DNA of 64,000 bases from Camellia lanceoleosa. Lineage: Eukaryota; Streptophyta; Magnoliopsida; Ericales; Theaceae. Shown here in pieces: positions 45,401 through 56,482 of the stretch (its first letter is position 1; the number at the start of each line of letters is the position of its first letter). Made by a program: the position numbers and the translations under genes. The notes beneath the pieces were generated by a model, which saw nothing but the letters and a program-made list of their open reading frames with translations, ran no database searches and was not told where the DNA came from. Location of the stretch: the NCBI GenBank assembly GCA_025200525.1, contig CM045761.1:60289438-60353437 (forward strand). The letters are read 5' to 3'.

Positions 45401-47184
45401 CCATTCTTTTTCTTGACTGGCACTATGTTTGCTAGCCAGGTTAGATATTTGACTTCCCTGATGAAGCCTGCATTAATAAGCTTGTCGACTTCAGCTTCAA
45501 TTTGGACTGTAAGCTCTGGTCGAGTGCGCCTCTGAGGCTGTTTAACTGGCCATTTCTCAAGGTGAATTGCAAGCTTATAGACTGCAATCTCTGGATTAAG
45601 ACCAGGCATCTCACTGTAGTTCCATGCAAATATGTCACGATACTCCCTTAAAAAGGAAATATATTGCCCAGCTTCTTCTTCCTTTAAATTTGCACTAATG
45701 AAGATTGGTTTGTTTTCTCCTTCATCACCCAGATTTACCTCACGAAGGTCATCCACAGTGGCTTGACCTCCTGCTTCAAATTCTGTTGGTGCAGGTTGAG
45801 CTTCATCTTGGTCAACATCTTCCAACACATCTTGAGTGATAGTCATGTTTACTGGAAATTTTTCCTCATCCCCCTGATAGCCTAACCCTTCTGTCCTGGC
45901 GGTGATAATACCGCCTTGCTGGATAGCCTGCCTCTGCGAAGGTGTTAACGCAAAGTCAAATGGTGTCATTGTTCTTGGTATTTTTTCAAGATCTAAACCA
46001 ACTTTCACCAACATCTGTGTAATTTCTGCACTGAAAGTAGGCTTCTCAAAACTCGAGATGTTTTCTTCTGGCACTTGTTCAACTTTCACTTTCTGTTTAA
46101 CATCTCTAAGTGAGTGGAATATGATGGGTTTTGACCCTTTTCCTTTAGAAGGGACCACAATTTTATTATATTTCTCCACATAGGTGCATTCTGTCCTCCT
46201 TAATGGCAATGTGGACTCACTCTTGAGATCCAAAATTGGATTTATTGGGGCTAGAGCCTTTGCCCCCAGTTTCCTTTCGGACTTTGGCACATATCGAAAA
46301 GTTTTTTTTGTTGAAACTGGAGTAGACTCTAAAGCTTCTTTGACATTCGGAGTATCTTTAGACTTCTTCACATCTTTTCCCTTTCTTTGTGAAGTTTTTG
46401 TATAGAAGCGAGCATCAGCATAGTAGGCCTCTACTTCTCCAAATGGATCATTGTCAGCCACAATTGTACCCTCTTTTTGGGGTGAAGGCAACGGGTACTT
46501 AATACATTGGTGATAAGTTGACGGCACTGCATGATGATTATGCATCCATGGTCTCCCAAGCAAAGCATGGTAAGAGGTGTCTACATCAATAACCAAGAAC
46601 TCAGTACTTTCTTCAATATCCCCAAACTTGGTTCGCAATTCAATTTTCCCCATTGGGCGTTGCTCGTTCTGATTAAATCCTTGAATGACCAAACGACTTG
46701 GGCGAAGTTGTGAAATTCGAACCCCTAATAAGTTTAAGGCCCTCCGAGACAGGAGGTTTACCGCAGATCCTCCATCAACCAGAATTCGAGAAATTTTCAC
46801 ATCATGGATAAGCCTAGTGATAAACAAAGGCCGATTATGGTCTGTCATTTCATCACACATGTCTTTGTCACCAAAGGTTACCATAGCCATGCATATAGTT
46901 GCCTTCTCTTGATTTCTACCCTCAATTTCTTTGTGGAAATCCTCTGGCTTGGACAGGGCATATATTAAAGACTTTCGAAGCTCTGGAGACATTTTTAGTG
47001 CATCATATACACTCAACAATGTTGGAATTTTCTTTAGATGAGCTAGTACATCATATTTCACTTGCTCTTCCTCCAGCAAAACCTGTGGAATTTCTAACGT
47101 TCGAGGGTCCTGAGGATTTCGTAATTTCCTTCGGTAGGTCAAGTAAGTCTGGCATACTTTAGCAAGCCTTTTCGTTGACCTCAA
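42427..47184 (-). pseudogene. Tat pol: protease, RT, two RNase H domains, integrase
   Basis: One frame runs through most of the region. 47184-45034 carries the protease with ILVDGGSAVNLL (the DGGSA variant of the DSGA active site) and LLGRPWMH, then RT with DFRDLNGACPKDDFPLP, SFMDGYSGYNQI and YVDD. A TAG replaces a likely Trp codon at 45034-45036, after which the frame continues at 45015 with the RT thumb. Next are the Ty3-type RNase H (ALDGSLGALLAQH) and a second RNase H (WEMYFDGVSRSP, NNEAEYEAVIAGLELAL, IYGDSELVVKQL). A stop at 43888 precedes integrase with its His/Cys zinc site, GMDIIGPF, VIMDNGQPF and AEAFNKTL. Two compensating frame changes (about 43190 and 42830) move 350 bp into another frame. 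The integrase C terminus ends FLKKYYP at 42427. It is recently inactivated rather than ancient. Confidence 0.93.
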
Positions 47185-47284
47185 CTTCTTTTATTCCCTC
47201 ACTTATTTGGACCATGTTAATCGTCCATTCTTGGTGATCATCATCATCACCACTTCTCCTCTTTCCTGAGTCAGATTCTTCTCC

Positions 47285-48737
47285 CATTTCTTAGGTACCG
47301 GGAGTCACGCCTATAAAAGCATTGAGATTCTTCAAAACCATTCTTCATGGCTTCCCAACTAGGCACCACGACTCCATCGAGGGAGCAATACCAGTCAAAG
47401 GCAATCCCCTCTAAGGAAAGGGGAAATTATTTTAGGCAAAGTGCTTGATTTTGAGCTGTTTCCCCACACTGTTTCAAAAAATGCCTAATATGTTTTTGAG
47501 GATCTCCATACCCCTCATATAGGACAAAATTTGGAAGTTCGTATCCTTCAGGAAATGGTGTTTGCTCTACCCATAAAGGGAACAAATCCCTTGGGCGATA
47601 AGTGCCCATCTCTCGAAGGTCAAGGGCAGTTTCAATCTTCTCATCAATTGTGTCTTCTATGAAATCATATGTTTGAGAAGATGTACCTTCGTCATCCAAA
47701 TGTTTTGACATCTCAATTTCTATTGGCCATGGTTTATAAAATGTCCTATAGAATCGATCAGCCATGGTGTCCCAATCTGGGATTAAATTAGGTGGCAGGC
47801 TGAAGTACCAATCTGCTGCCCATCCTTCCAAAGAAAGAACGAACTGCCATAGAAGTAACGCCTGACTTTTTACTGTGTTTCCACATTGTGCAAGGAAACG
47901 AACCAAATAGCGCCTTGGACAACCTGTCCCATTATATAAAGGAAAACGAGGTACTGCATATCCTCGTGGGAACTGAACCCATTCAACCCAATTAGGGAAA
48001 GGGTGTCCAGAAATTTGATTTCTTTCAATAATCAAATTTTGATGGGCTTCAAAACCCTCATCTTTCAAAGAGACTGTTACTTTTGCCTGATGTTCTGCTT
48101 CCTTTCTAGCTTCAATTTTTTCTTTCTCATCATCACTTGGATTGCGAATGATATGTATTTCTCGCTCTTCAAAATTTACATCCACAATGATAACATTATA
48201 GGGAAAGTCAAAGTGGTCACTTGATACACTTTCTCCATCGTATGTCCTAGCTGGGGATGCGTATAGTGAACCATCAGGAGAAAAATCAAGTTCCCAGTCT
48301 TCGTTAGAATCCTCTACTTGAGATGACTTTGCTTGTTTACTTGAATGCTTCCATACTTCATCATCCGACATACACCTGCCATTCACCTCATCATCCTTGA
48401 AGTGTAGTCGTTTTTTCGCCTTTTTCACAAGCTCAGAGTCGGACCTACATCCGGTGTCTCCTTGTTCTGTTCTCCTTACATATTCTGGAGTGCTTTGATA
48501 GTACACTGGTGGTACTAGCGAATATTCTGGAGAAAAAACTTCTAGTATGTACTTTGGAGAAGCTGGTGTATATTCAGGAGAGGCTGGTGTGTATTCTGGA
48601 GAAGCTGGTGTATACTCTGGTGAGTCAAGTATGCAGATAGGAGATGTAATGCAATCTTCTTCCCTAACTTTTGAACCAACTTCACCCTCATCTTCCTCAT
48701 CATCACTTAAAACAATGATGGTTAGGCAAGGGGCCAA
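47285..48737 (-). pseudogene. Extra ORF with SPEYTPA repeats and two gag-like modules
   Basis: 436 codons to 47427, then readable to about 47300 past a TAA. Order: acidic N terminus (SDDEEDEGEV); three and a half tandem heptads SPEYTPA at about residues 36-60, followed by degenerate SPEY/TPEY motifs; a charged linker; gag-like module one at about residues 243-340 (PFPNWVEWVQFPRGYAVPRF, ... WYFSLPPNLIPDWDTMADRF); and gag-like module two from about residue 385 (LFPLWVEQTPFPEGYELPNF, ... SLEGIAFDWYCSL, crossing the stop). Both modules follow the layout of the main gag upstream (PYPAWVDAVPFPSGFSQPDF ... WYANLPEGSILNWDSM), so they look like internal duplications that diverged. Function unknown. 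They may be structural variants of the capsid protein. Confidence 0.75.
48548..48630 (-). repeat. 21-bp coding repeat (SPEYTPA heptads)
   Basis: Three near-identical 21-bp units plus a partial fourth. On the plus strand the unit reads TCCAGAATACACACCAGC-like sequence in complement. It keeps the reading frame open and encodes Tyr/Pro/Ser heptads. Confidence 0.85.
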
Positions 48738-48788
48738 AGTAAACTTTTCCTTCCTTCTTTTATCAAAGTATGTCTACAACTCCACAGA

Positions 48789-50102
48789 TTAAAATTTTGA
48801 AGGTAGAAATTCCTCCAATGTGACTGGGACAAGAGGACCTTGCTCTAACTGCTCATCAGGGACCAATTTCTTCCCTTTTTCCTTCTTTGGGTTCTTCTTT
48901 CCTTTTTTCTTACTTACTTTGGCTTTTTTCTGTTTCCTAGAAACTTTTGGTTTTTGCTTTTTGGAAACTTTTGGCCTTTGTGTTGTTGAATCAACCATAC
49001 TTCTAGCTTTCACTGTGGCATTTTGTTTCTTCTTCATGCTTTTTGACTGATAAACAACCCATTCACCTTCATTATCATTGTCGATAGTGATTAGGTTAGC
49101 AGATGCTTTATCTTGAGGAGGGAGCTCGATAATCTTAGAGTCCAAAAGTTCCTGAATTTTATCTTTCAGAACAAAGCACTCTTTTATCGGATGGCTAATC
49201 AAACGATGGTAGGGACAATACTTTGGATCGTTGGTCTTTCCTACCTCATGTGGTCTTTTCATCTCCGGGAGAACAATCAACTTTTGCTCCAACAGATCTT
49301 CAAATAGATCTTCAACCAGATCATCCATGAAAGAATATTTCTTTTCCAACCTCTCTTTCATAGTCACCTTTTTAAATTCCTTGGGCTTTTTAGCCCCTAC
49401 TACAACAGGACCCTTCTTTCTAGTTTCGATTGTAGCTGCAGTCGAGGACTCAACCCTTTCAACGGCCCTAGGCCTCCTCCGTTTAGCTAAATGGAGCTCC
49501 ATTTCATGAGCTTTAGTGCATAGATCATTAAATCCTTCAAAAGTTTGGGCCATAAGAGCCGTAGAGAGCTCATGTCGGAAGTTGTTAAGGCACATCCGAA
49601 TTAACTCTAATTACGTAAACTTTTGAGGACAAGCAAATGTCAAAGCTCGCCATCTTGCAATGAAATTTGTAATAGACTCATTGTCACGTTGCTTGGTCTC
49701 AATCAGTTCTGGTACTCCAACTCGCCTTTGTGTGTTGCAGAACTATTTAAGGAACTCCTTCACCATGGAATCCCAATTTAGGATTGATCCTTCAGGAAGG
49801 TTAGCATACCAAGTAAATGCAGAATTTTCAAGTGACTGAACAAATAGCTGTAGACACAGGACCTCATTATGGGCTATTGGCCTGCACCTTGAAAGAAAAT
49901 GAGCCACATGTTGTCTTGGATCTCCTGTTCCATCAAACATTTTGAAATCTGGTTGGGAAAAACCAGAAGGGAATGGAACAGCATCTACCCATGCTGGGTA
50001 AGGTTTTGTAATTATTCGAAAGTTCTCATCATCTTTTTCTTTGATTTTCTTTACTTGTCTCCTCACCATATCATCAATCATGGCCATGAGCATTGGATTC
50101 AT
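48789..50102 (-). pseudogene. Tat gag (capsid) with two stops
   Basis: The start ATG at 50102 gives MNPMLMAMIDDMVRRQ. The Retrotrans_gag core follows (PYPAWVDAVPFPSGFSQ, FKMFDGTGDPRQHVAHFLSR, SAFTWYANLPEGSILNWDSM). A stop at 49743 and another near 49611 interrupt the same frame, which continues with TNFIARWRALTFACP-like sequence, LCTKAHEMELHLAKRRR, a knuckle-like YCPYHRLISHPIKECFVLK and a lysine-rich tail (KKQKPKVSRKQKKAKVSKKK), ending at 48789. Gag forms the particle that packages the RNA. The zinc knuckle is degenerate (C-x2-H-type), as in other Tat gags. Confidence 0.88.
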
Positions 50103-50159
50103 ACCACCACTGGTTAGATTGGAGTAACAAGGACCATTACCCCCTGGGGCTAGTGTGCT

Positions 50160-50516
50160 TTATATGCCTACGGATGTCCCCACAACAGGTTGTGTCATTT
50201 GTTTGAGTGCACTTCCTGGTCCTGTCATTTGGGCCTGCAATTGTTGCATTTGCTCCAACATAGCAGTCATTTCCCGTTCTTTTCTCTCGAGTTGTTCTTG
50301 TAGGGCCACCACTTTTTCCTTGAGACCTTGGTCTTGTTGGACCTGCGAATTTTCACGTTCTTTCTCAACCTCAGTCATCATAACTACGACTTTGTTGATA
50401 TCTTTCAATTCATTGTTTCCAATATTCGTTGAAACAAACGAGATAGAATCATCTTGTTCGTATAAAGGATTATCAACCCCCACAACATTACTTATATTTG
50501 AAGCACCTGACTGCAA
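50160..50516 (-). CDS. Short coiled-coil ORF upstream of gag
   Basis: 118 codons with an acidic N terminus and a clear heptad region (VEKERENSQVQQDQGLKEKV, LQEQLERKEREMTAMLEQMQ). It precedes gag by about 60 bp in the direction of transcription and is probably the N-terminal multimerisation part of a formerly continuous gag, separated by a stop and a frame change. Confidence 0.55.
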   Translation of the reverse strand: MQSGASNISNVVGVDNPLYEQDDSISFVSTNIGNNELKDINKVVVMMTEVEKERENSQVQQDQGLKEKVVALQEQLERKEREMTAMLEQMQQLQAQMTGPGSALKQMTQPVVGTSVGI

Positions 50517-50566
50517 TGCTTTGTTTTAAGCCTGGCGGGTTATGGACCTTGTTACAGGCCCTTTTC

Positions 50567-51724
50567 TTATTCCATCCATAGATAGTTCAACCAAAGTAGA
50601 AATATTTCCCAAGGGTTGCTTACCCTCCTCCACCTTGGATTTTCCAACAAAGATAGGACTTTTAATTGTTTTTGGCGTTCATCTGTCAAGAGAGCCCTTT
50701 CAATAGCTTCTAAAACATTTGTTGCCACTGTTCTTAGTTCTAGTTTTTTTAAGGCCTTATTTCTTCTTCGCCTTTGTCTTTTTGAAACTGAACCGAATGA
50801 CACATCAAGTCGAGCCCCTAGGGGCATAGAAGGAACCGTTTGCGTTTTTGCAAATTCCTCGTGAATTTTCAAAACAGTCCCTACATTTTTAGAGCGGACC
50901 AATTGATGTTGATTCAAATCCCGTTGGGCCAACAAGTGTTCCTTATTCAAACCTTGTCGGGCCAACGGATGTTTCTTATTCTGTTGGGCCAATGGGTGTT
51001 ACTTATTCGAACCCTGTCGAGCCAATGAGTGTTCCTTTGGCTCTTGAGAGTTGATTGAGATTTGGTTTGACCGATTTTGTGCTCTGAACAGAACTATCAG
51101 TTCGTAGGCCGCAACTATTTTTTCAACAACAGGGGCCTTTTTTTCATCAACAGGAGTTTGGGTCATTACCCTCCTCCCAATGACCCTAATGATGGCCATG
51201 TTTTCAGCAGAGGCTTTCTTCTGGGCAAACTCCACCATTTTAATGGAGTCTTCTACCCTTTTGAGTAGTTGGGCCACAACATTTTTTGTTGCCCCCGTTG
51301 AAGCTGCAACAAAAGTCGCAGTTGCAAACTGATTAGCCTCCTTTGCCTGAATTAGAAAGCTCTTCGTTCGGGCTGTGGCCCTCACAGTTGCGTACTGCTT
51401 TGACGCTTTCACATAATCTTCAGTAATCTTTCTCAGACTTTCAGCTTTTTGGAGAAGTGTGACTTTCTTTGTCACACCAGTTACCTTTGGGACAACCAAG
51501 AGCTTTCGCTCCGGAGCCCCTTGGGTGATAGGGGAAAGAAGTGCATCTTTCCAGGATTTCGTTGGTTCTACCTTTGGGACAGCCAAGAGCATTCGCTCCG
51601 GAGCCCCTTGGGTGATGGGTGCTATCTCCACCCTTGGTGATTTCAGAACCACTGGATTGTAGGTTTGTCTCCTGACAGTTGCTTCAGCATTCCTATAACA
51701 AAAGAATACATCAGTAAGTTTCAA
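50567..51724 (-). pseudogene. N-terminal ORF between primer site and gag (Tat ORF1-like)
   Basis: Two frames, 51724-50999 and 50992-50567, are in the same phase and are separated by a single stop. The product has two direct copies of PITQGAPER followed by LLAVPKVE or LLVVPKVT, a basic and Ala-rich middle section, and degenerate repeats of LARQGLNK/LAQRDLNQ. No known domain is recognised. Tat-clade elements often carry an extra ORF before gag, and position and size agree with that. It begins about 85 bp after the 5' LTR. Confidence 0.6.
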
Positions 51725-51785
51725 CTATATATATATATATATATATTTTTTTTTTTTGTTCTTCAAAAGATGGGAGGAGAAATAA

Positions 51786-51803
51786 GTCCCACTGGGCGTG
51801 CCA
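51786..51803 (-). promoter_or_regulatory. Primer-binding site of the Tat element
   Basis: On the minus strand TGGCACGCCCAGTGGGAC starts 5 nt after the 5' LTR. It begins with TGG, as expected for a tRNA CCA end. I cannot assign the tRNA with certainty. It is not the initiator Met type. Confidence 0.7.
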
Positions 51804-51808
51804 GAATT

Positions 51809-52608
51809 TGTAGACACAAATTTTAAAACATGAAGTGTTTCAACACATTTCAAAATTTATGTTACAAATGTCCACTGTTTAGTTTTTGGATTAAACAGTG
51901 TTGATTAGTTGATTATTTGAATAGCAGGTTCTTATTTCCGATCTGTATTTCAGATTGTTAATTACACATTTTATACAAATGCAACCTCCGATTAATGAAG
52001 AACAAAATAAACAACAAAAGACAATTTAAGAAAAATAAATATTTTATTAAAATTGTTATGGGTTTTGAACCCTTGAATACAAAATAAAATTCTTGGGTTT
52101 GGAACCCTTTACCTATTCATCGCCATTAGCGTAGGCTTTTGAGTTCTCTAGGCTTCTCTTCTTCTTTTTTGTAACGATTTCTTTAGCTCTCAATTTCTTT
52201 CTCTCTCTTTCTGATCTTTCACTTCTGATTTCTTCCGATCCCCCGTCTTGTGTGATGGTCCTCATATTTATGGAGGGCCATCAGGTGATAGGAATGCTTC
52301 ATCTTCAATTTGAATTTCAAATTGAATGATAGCGCCATTTGAATTTTGAATAATAACGCTATCTGATCAATCGTATATCTTTTTAACTGGATTGATCTTT
52401 GGGGTTTCATCCTGTGTGGTGTCCTTACTGTAGGCTCTACAGGTGTCATCTTTCGTAGGCTCCACGTGTCATTGTTGAGATACAACGTCGTTCTGTTTAT
52501 GTACTTCAACGAATCATGTTGATCTTTTTTTAGGAAGTGATTATCTACAACCTTCCTGTCATAGGCTCTATACGTGTCATAAATTTAGTTGAAATTTATG
52601 TGCCAACA
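51809..52608 (-). repeat. 5' LTR of the Tat element
   Basis: 800 bp. A minus-strand CATAAATA near 52262-52270 may be the TATA box. It differs from the 3' LTR at about ten positions and by an 8-bp duplication. Confidence 0.93.
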
Positions 52609-52613
52609 CCCAT

Positions 52614-52752
52614 GCAAAAGACTCTTGTCATGTCAATGCAAGGTATGGGAGGGTCAAAAGTACACAACCTTACCCTTGTTGTGAAAATATTATTTATGTG
52701 ATTCGAACCCTTGACAAGCAGGTCACAATAGGCTATTCCAACCCTCTAAGGT
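52614..52752 (-). mobile_element. SINE, head and body (split by the Tat element)
   Basis: Read on the minus strand it has GTGACCTGCTTGTCAAGG, the B box GGTTCGAATCAC, then AACAAGGGTAAGGTTGTGTAC and a GACCCTCCCATACC-type core. This is the organisation of tRNA-derived plant SINEs. The tail is on the other side of the Tat element at 36181-36201. Confidence 0.75.
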
Positions 52753-52762
52753 GGAACTAATT

Positions 52763-54735
52763 AAAATTAAATGACAGAGAGAATTCTTTTGTATGCAATT
52801 TATGATGATTTATGTATAAAAATTCTATTTGTCAATTATTTTTCTTATGTAATTTAGTTGTTAAGGCAACAGCTTGGTGGTCCTATATCAGATGATTCAA
52901 ACAATGATAGTACTAAAGTTACTTTGGCCTAAGCATAGCTACTAAATCAATCTCATGAGAGCCATTTAACTGAAGAAGTTCTCATTCTTTCATATACTAA
53001 TTGGACAATGTCTGGTATAAACAAGAAATAAAGAACACTAAATTCTTTCATAAAATCCTTGAATTATCTCAATGAACATCACCTTCAAAGAGTGCATTAA
53101 CAAGAGATATTGTGTATAGAGAGATGGGGGGAGTGGGGTCTCTAACCTGGATCTGCATCATTTTGATAGATTCCTTCCCACTTTGATGGAATTGGTCCCA
53201 TTTCTTCATCACTAAAACTCGTTGATTCAGGCCACACACCTGGCTTGATCACATCAATGAAGGGTGAGTGCACAGAAACTCAAAGATCATAGCAATAGAA
53301 AATTAAAAATGGTGCCTTACCGATCTGATCACAAATGTCAAAATATCATTTAAGACATGATCTGATCACATTTGCCTTACCAAAAATGGGTCGTAGGTGT
53401 GATTTTGAGAATATACCATTCATTTTTTCAAAGAAAAATGTGATTCAATCATATGGCTACCAATATATGATCATCGTGATTTTTTGCATAAATACTTTGC
53501 TCAATAGGCCCCATAAGATGAATAATTTGGATCATCAAGATGAGCTCCAAGATGGGTCTATTAAGACCTGACAAAACCTCTCTAATGCATGCATGTATGT
53601 GCCTTTCTGAATTCATAGAATAGCTTTTGCTGATGGTCAAACATGGCTTGGTGACAAGACAAGTTGTATTAAATGATGCTTTGTCATATATATGAAACAT
53701 CAATGAGATTGGGAAATATGAAAATTCAATACCAGAGCTTAGTTAATTCACCAGAGTTCATTAACACTAAATGTTATCTAGGATGAGCATAAAGCTTACA
53801 TGAAAGTCAACTTTCCAGTTATTAAACAACTATAGGAAGAGTAATGCAGATCTACAACAATTTCTAAGCAAGAAAATTGAAGAAAAACTTAGAAAATTTA
53901 AACTATTATTATGCACTAAAACATATCTAGGATCTAAGTTGACTTGGCGAAATGAACTCAAATTTGATAGTAAGATTTTTGATCATATTGAAATTCAAAT
54001 TAAGAGTGGGGAGAGAGTGGCAACCAGTATCAAGGTTGGCTATGATAGTATCCTCGCCGAATCACGCCTTCTTCCAAATTGAGCTGGAATATATGACATC
54101 ATTATCCTCAAGGCCAGTTGTATGTAATTTTCTTCCCATGTTCAAGAACATTGAGATTACCTTAGGATGCTCTGCATTTCATGAGAATTATCACCATGAT
54201 TATTACATGAAAAGAAGTTAGCGGCACTGTTTGGTGCAACTTCTAGGAATGTCAAGAAAAAACGAGTATATTATCACCATGATTAGTACATGATTAATAT
54301 ATTTATTATTTAAAAAAACAATTATAATTTAAAAACAAGTATATTATATTATTTTACACCTGCTGCTATTGATTTGTTTAGGATCCTTGGCGAGCAAGTG
54401 CAAATTGCTCGTGAAAATAGCACTAATGTCATGCTGTACAGAATTGCTTTGTCCATTATTTAGGTAAGTTCAGCTTTACAAGTTTTACTTAAATTATATA
54501 CCTTATTCAATGGGAGGCCATGTTCTATTTTTAATTGTGGGCAGTTATTTCATTAGTCTTCTTTTTGCATAATGTATAGAGTAATAGTATCTTTTATAGT
54601 AATCTCATCACAAAAAATTAGGCCGCTGAGAGGGAACTTTCTTCATATGGAGTCACCACCCTATTTGAATGTCAACTTAGTGTTACAAAATTAGTGTCAA
54701 CAAGGGGGCACTTGAGTGAGAAAATTAGTGGCCCT
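52763..54735. other. CACTA-2 interior between the SINE and Copia copy B
   Basis: Mostly AT-rich intron-like sequence. It contains the subtilase exon (53149-53270), a short exon-like block at 52861-52932 (RQQLGGPISDDSNNDSTKV) and another near 54380-54470 ([20 protein letters not shown], followed by TAG and GTAAGT). I do not recognise the last two. No complete gene is present. Confidence 0.5.
53149..53270 (-). pseudogene. Subtilisin-like protease exon fragment (captured)
   Basis: The minus strand encodes [20 protein letters not shown], then [13 protein letters not shown], ending at a GTTAGA donor. The GVWPES.SFSDEG.GPIP.KWKG.C motif directly follows the catalytic Asp in plant subtilases (vacuolar or apoplastic serine proteases). 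Here the Asp segment is altered (IDVIKPG in place of IDTG), the expected Gly is Glu, and the conserved Cys is Tyr. Only one exon of about 40 residues is left, so it is a non-functional capture. Confidence 0.8.
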
Positions 54736-55657
54736 TGTTGGAAAAATGGTTTTATATAGGCATATTTTTTAACCCAATTTGGATGGACCCCAAACGTCTT
54801 TTGGGGTGGGTCCGAAGAGGTGAAGTGGTGAAGACGGAACGTCAACCATTTTTTAGTGAATGGGAAGTTGACGTCGTTTTCGGGTCTAACATTAATTTTT
54901 TAGATAAAATTCATTTGAATTTTTTCAATAAAAAATTATTGTGGGAATTTAATTTTAAATTTATTTTTTGGTTTCCTTAAGTGGTTTCCTAAAACATGTT
55001 TAAACTATCTAAATAGTTTAAATATATATATATATATATTTATATAATTTAATATATATTTATATGTTTCTATAAATTAAGTTCCAAACAGTTGGTAAAC
55101 TGTTCCACCACCACCAATGGATCCTTTTTTGTTTGAAAAAGTTGTTCATTTCAAACGGACAGATTCTTTGTTCAAACGGTCAATTTTTTTGGAATTGAAA
55201 TAATGCACCTTTTCACTTCTATAATTTGATGCCTGTTCGGGACTATTTGCTGGATATAAATACCATTAATTCTAACAGTTTTGGGATCGGTTTTTCCTAT
55301 CCGTGATTTTGAGTCTGAGTTTTTTCTCTTTGCAGTACAAATTCTTCCTTTTGCATTATTTCTTCATTCTAGTTTTAGAATAAATATTTCAGAGAGTTAG
55401 AACACAGGTTTGGTTCGCCGAACAAAATTGTTTGGAGTACTACTACAATTTGTGAAGATCATTGTATCCTGGGAGATAGACGCCATTCAACCGTAAGTAC
55501 CGTAGCGGGGCGAATCTGTCTTAAGAACAGAGTGTCACACACTCGACTTGGTCTTGTAATTTTTATTTGGTTCGACAAAATAAATCTGGTATGTTATTTA
55601 ATTATTTTGTTTGAATTATTTCAGTTTATTTTATTTACACAAAAGATTGGTCCAACA
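54736..55657 (+). repeat. Left LTR, Copia copy B
   Basis: Contains TATAAATA at 55255-55262, an AATAAA near 55379 and an AT microsatellite at about 55022-55040. Confidence 0.93.
55255..55262 (+). promoter_or_regulatory. LTR TATA box, copy B
   Basis: TATAAATA, conserved in the right LTR at 61587-61594, upstream of the conserved R region (AGAGAGTTAGAACACAGG). Confidence 0.6.
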
Positions 55658-56482
55658 ATCTTAAGACAAATTCGAATTATTCTATTTACAGAATTTTTCG
55701 TTTGTTTCCTTTTTCCGTTCTTCGTAAATAATTTCGAAAGAAAATTATTTTCTGTAAATTTACAAAATAATATTCTGGTTGGAAAAACAAATAGTGATTA
55801 TATGCTATTTGACAGATAGTAGTAATATACTGTCTCTTTTCTTTGACAACAACTAGTAGTACGATACTGGTGTCATTAACAATTCAGAATATATTTTTGT
55901 GAAATTTTTTCAGAAATTAATTTTGGGTTTTAGAAATTATTTTCTGAGTTTTCATTAATTAAAATTCTGTTTTCAGTATTTTAATTATTGGAGTGTAACA
56001 AGAGATTTAAATTTCTGTGTGAAATTAATTTGGTTAAATAAAATTTTATTTTATTTCCAAATTAATTGAAAAAATAAAAGTTATATTTTTATTTCTTTTA
56101 TTTTATAGAATTTAATTTCTTGTGTAAAATTAATTTGGTTAAATAAATTTTATTTTTTCAAATTAATTGAAAAATAAAAGTTATATTCTTATTTCTTTTA
56201 TTTTACAGAATTTTATTTTCTGTGTGAAATTATTTTGGTTAAATAAAATTTTATTTTATTTCCAAATTAATTGAAAAATAAAAGTTATAGTTTTTATTTC
56301 TTTTATTTCTATGTGGAATTAATTTGTTTAAATAAAATCTTATTTTATTTTCAAATTAATTGGAAAATAAAAGTTACATTCTTGTTTCTTTTATTTTTAC
56401 AGAATTTAATTTTGTGCATTTGGTTTAATTTTCTGTGTAGTGTAAATTCAAATTATAATTTTGTTTTATAAAATTAGAATTG
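55658..56482 (+). repeat. Untranslated leader with internal repeats, copy B
   Basis: It contains about four degenerate copies of a roughly 90-bp AT-rich unit (AAATTAATTTGGTTAAATAA ... TTTCTTTTATTTTACAG), parallel to copy A. No frame and no canonical iMet primer site follow the LTR. Confidence 0.7.

Larger units (their letters stand above)
36202..52608 (-). mobile_element. Ty3/Gypsy retrotransposon of the Tat type
   Basis: It spans 16,407 bp between LTRs TGTAGAC...GCCAACA (plus-strand view), with perfect TSD CCCAT (36197-36201 and 52609-52613). All gag-pol genes read on the minus strand. In element order they are: 5' LTR, primer site, N-terminal ORF, coiled-coil ORF, gag, a second ORF with two more gag-like modules, protease, RT, RNase H, a second (archaeal-type) RNase H, integrase, a long 3' region with an opposite-strand gene and a minisatellite, 3' LTR. 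The dual RNase H and the long 3' region mark the Tat clade. LTRs differ at about ten positions plus an 8-bp duplication by eye, so it is recent although several frames carry stops. Confidence 0.95.
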
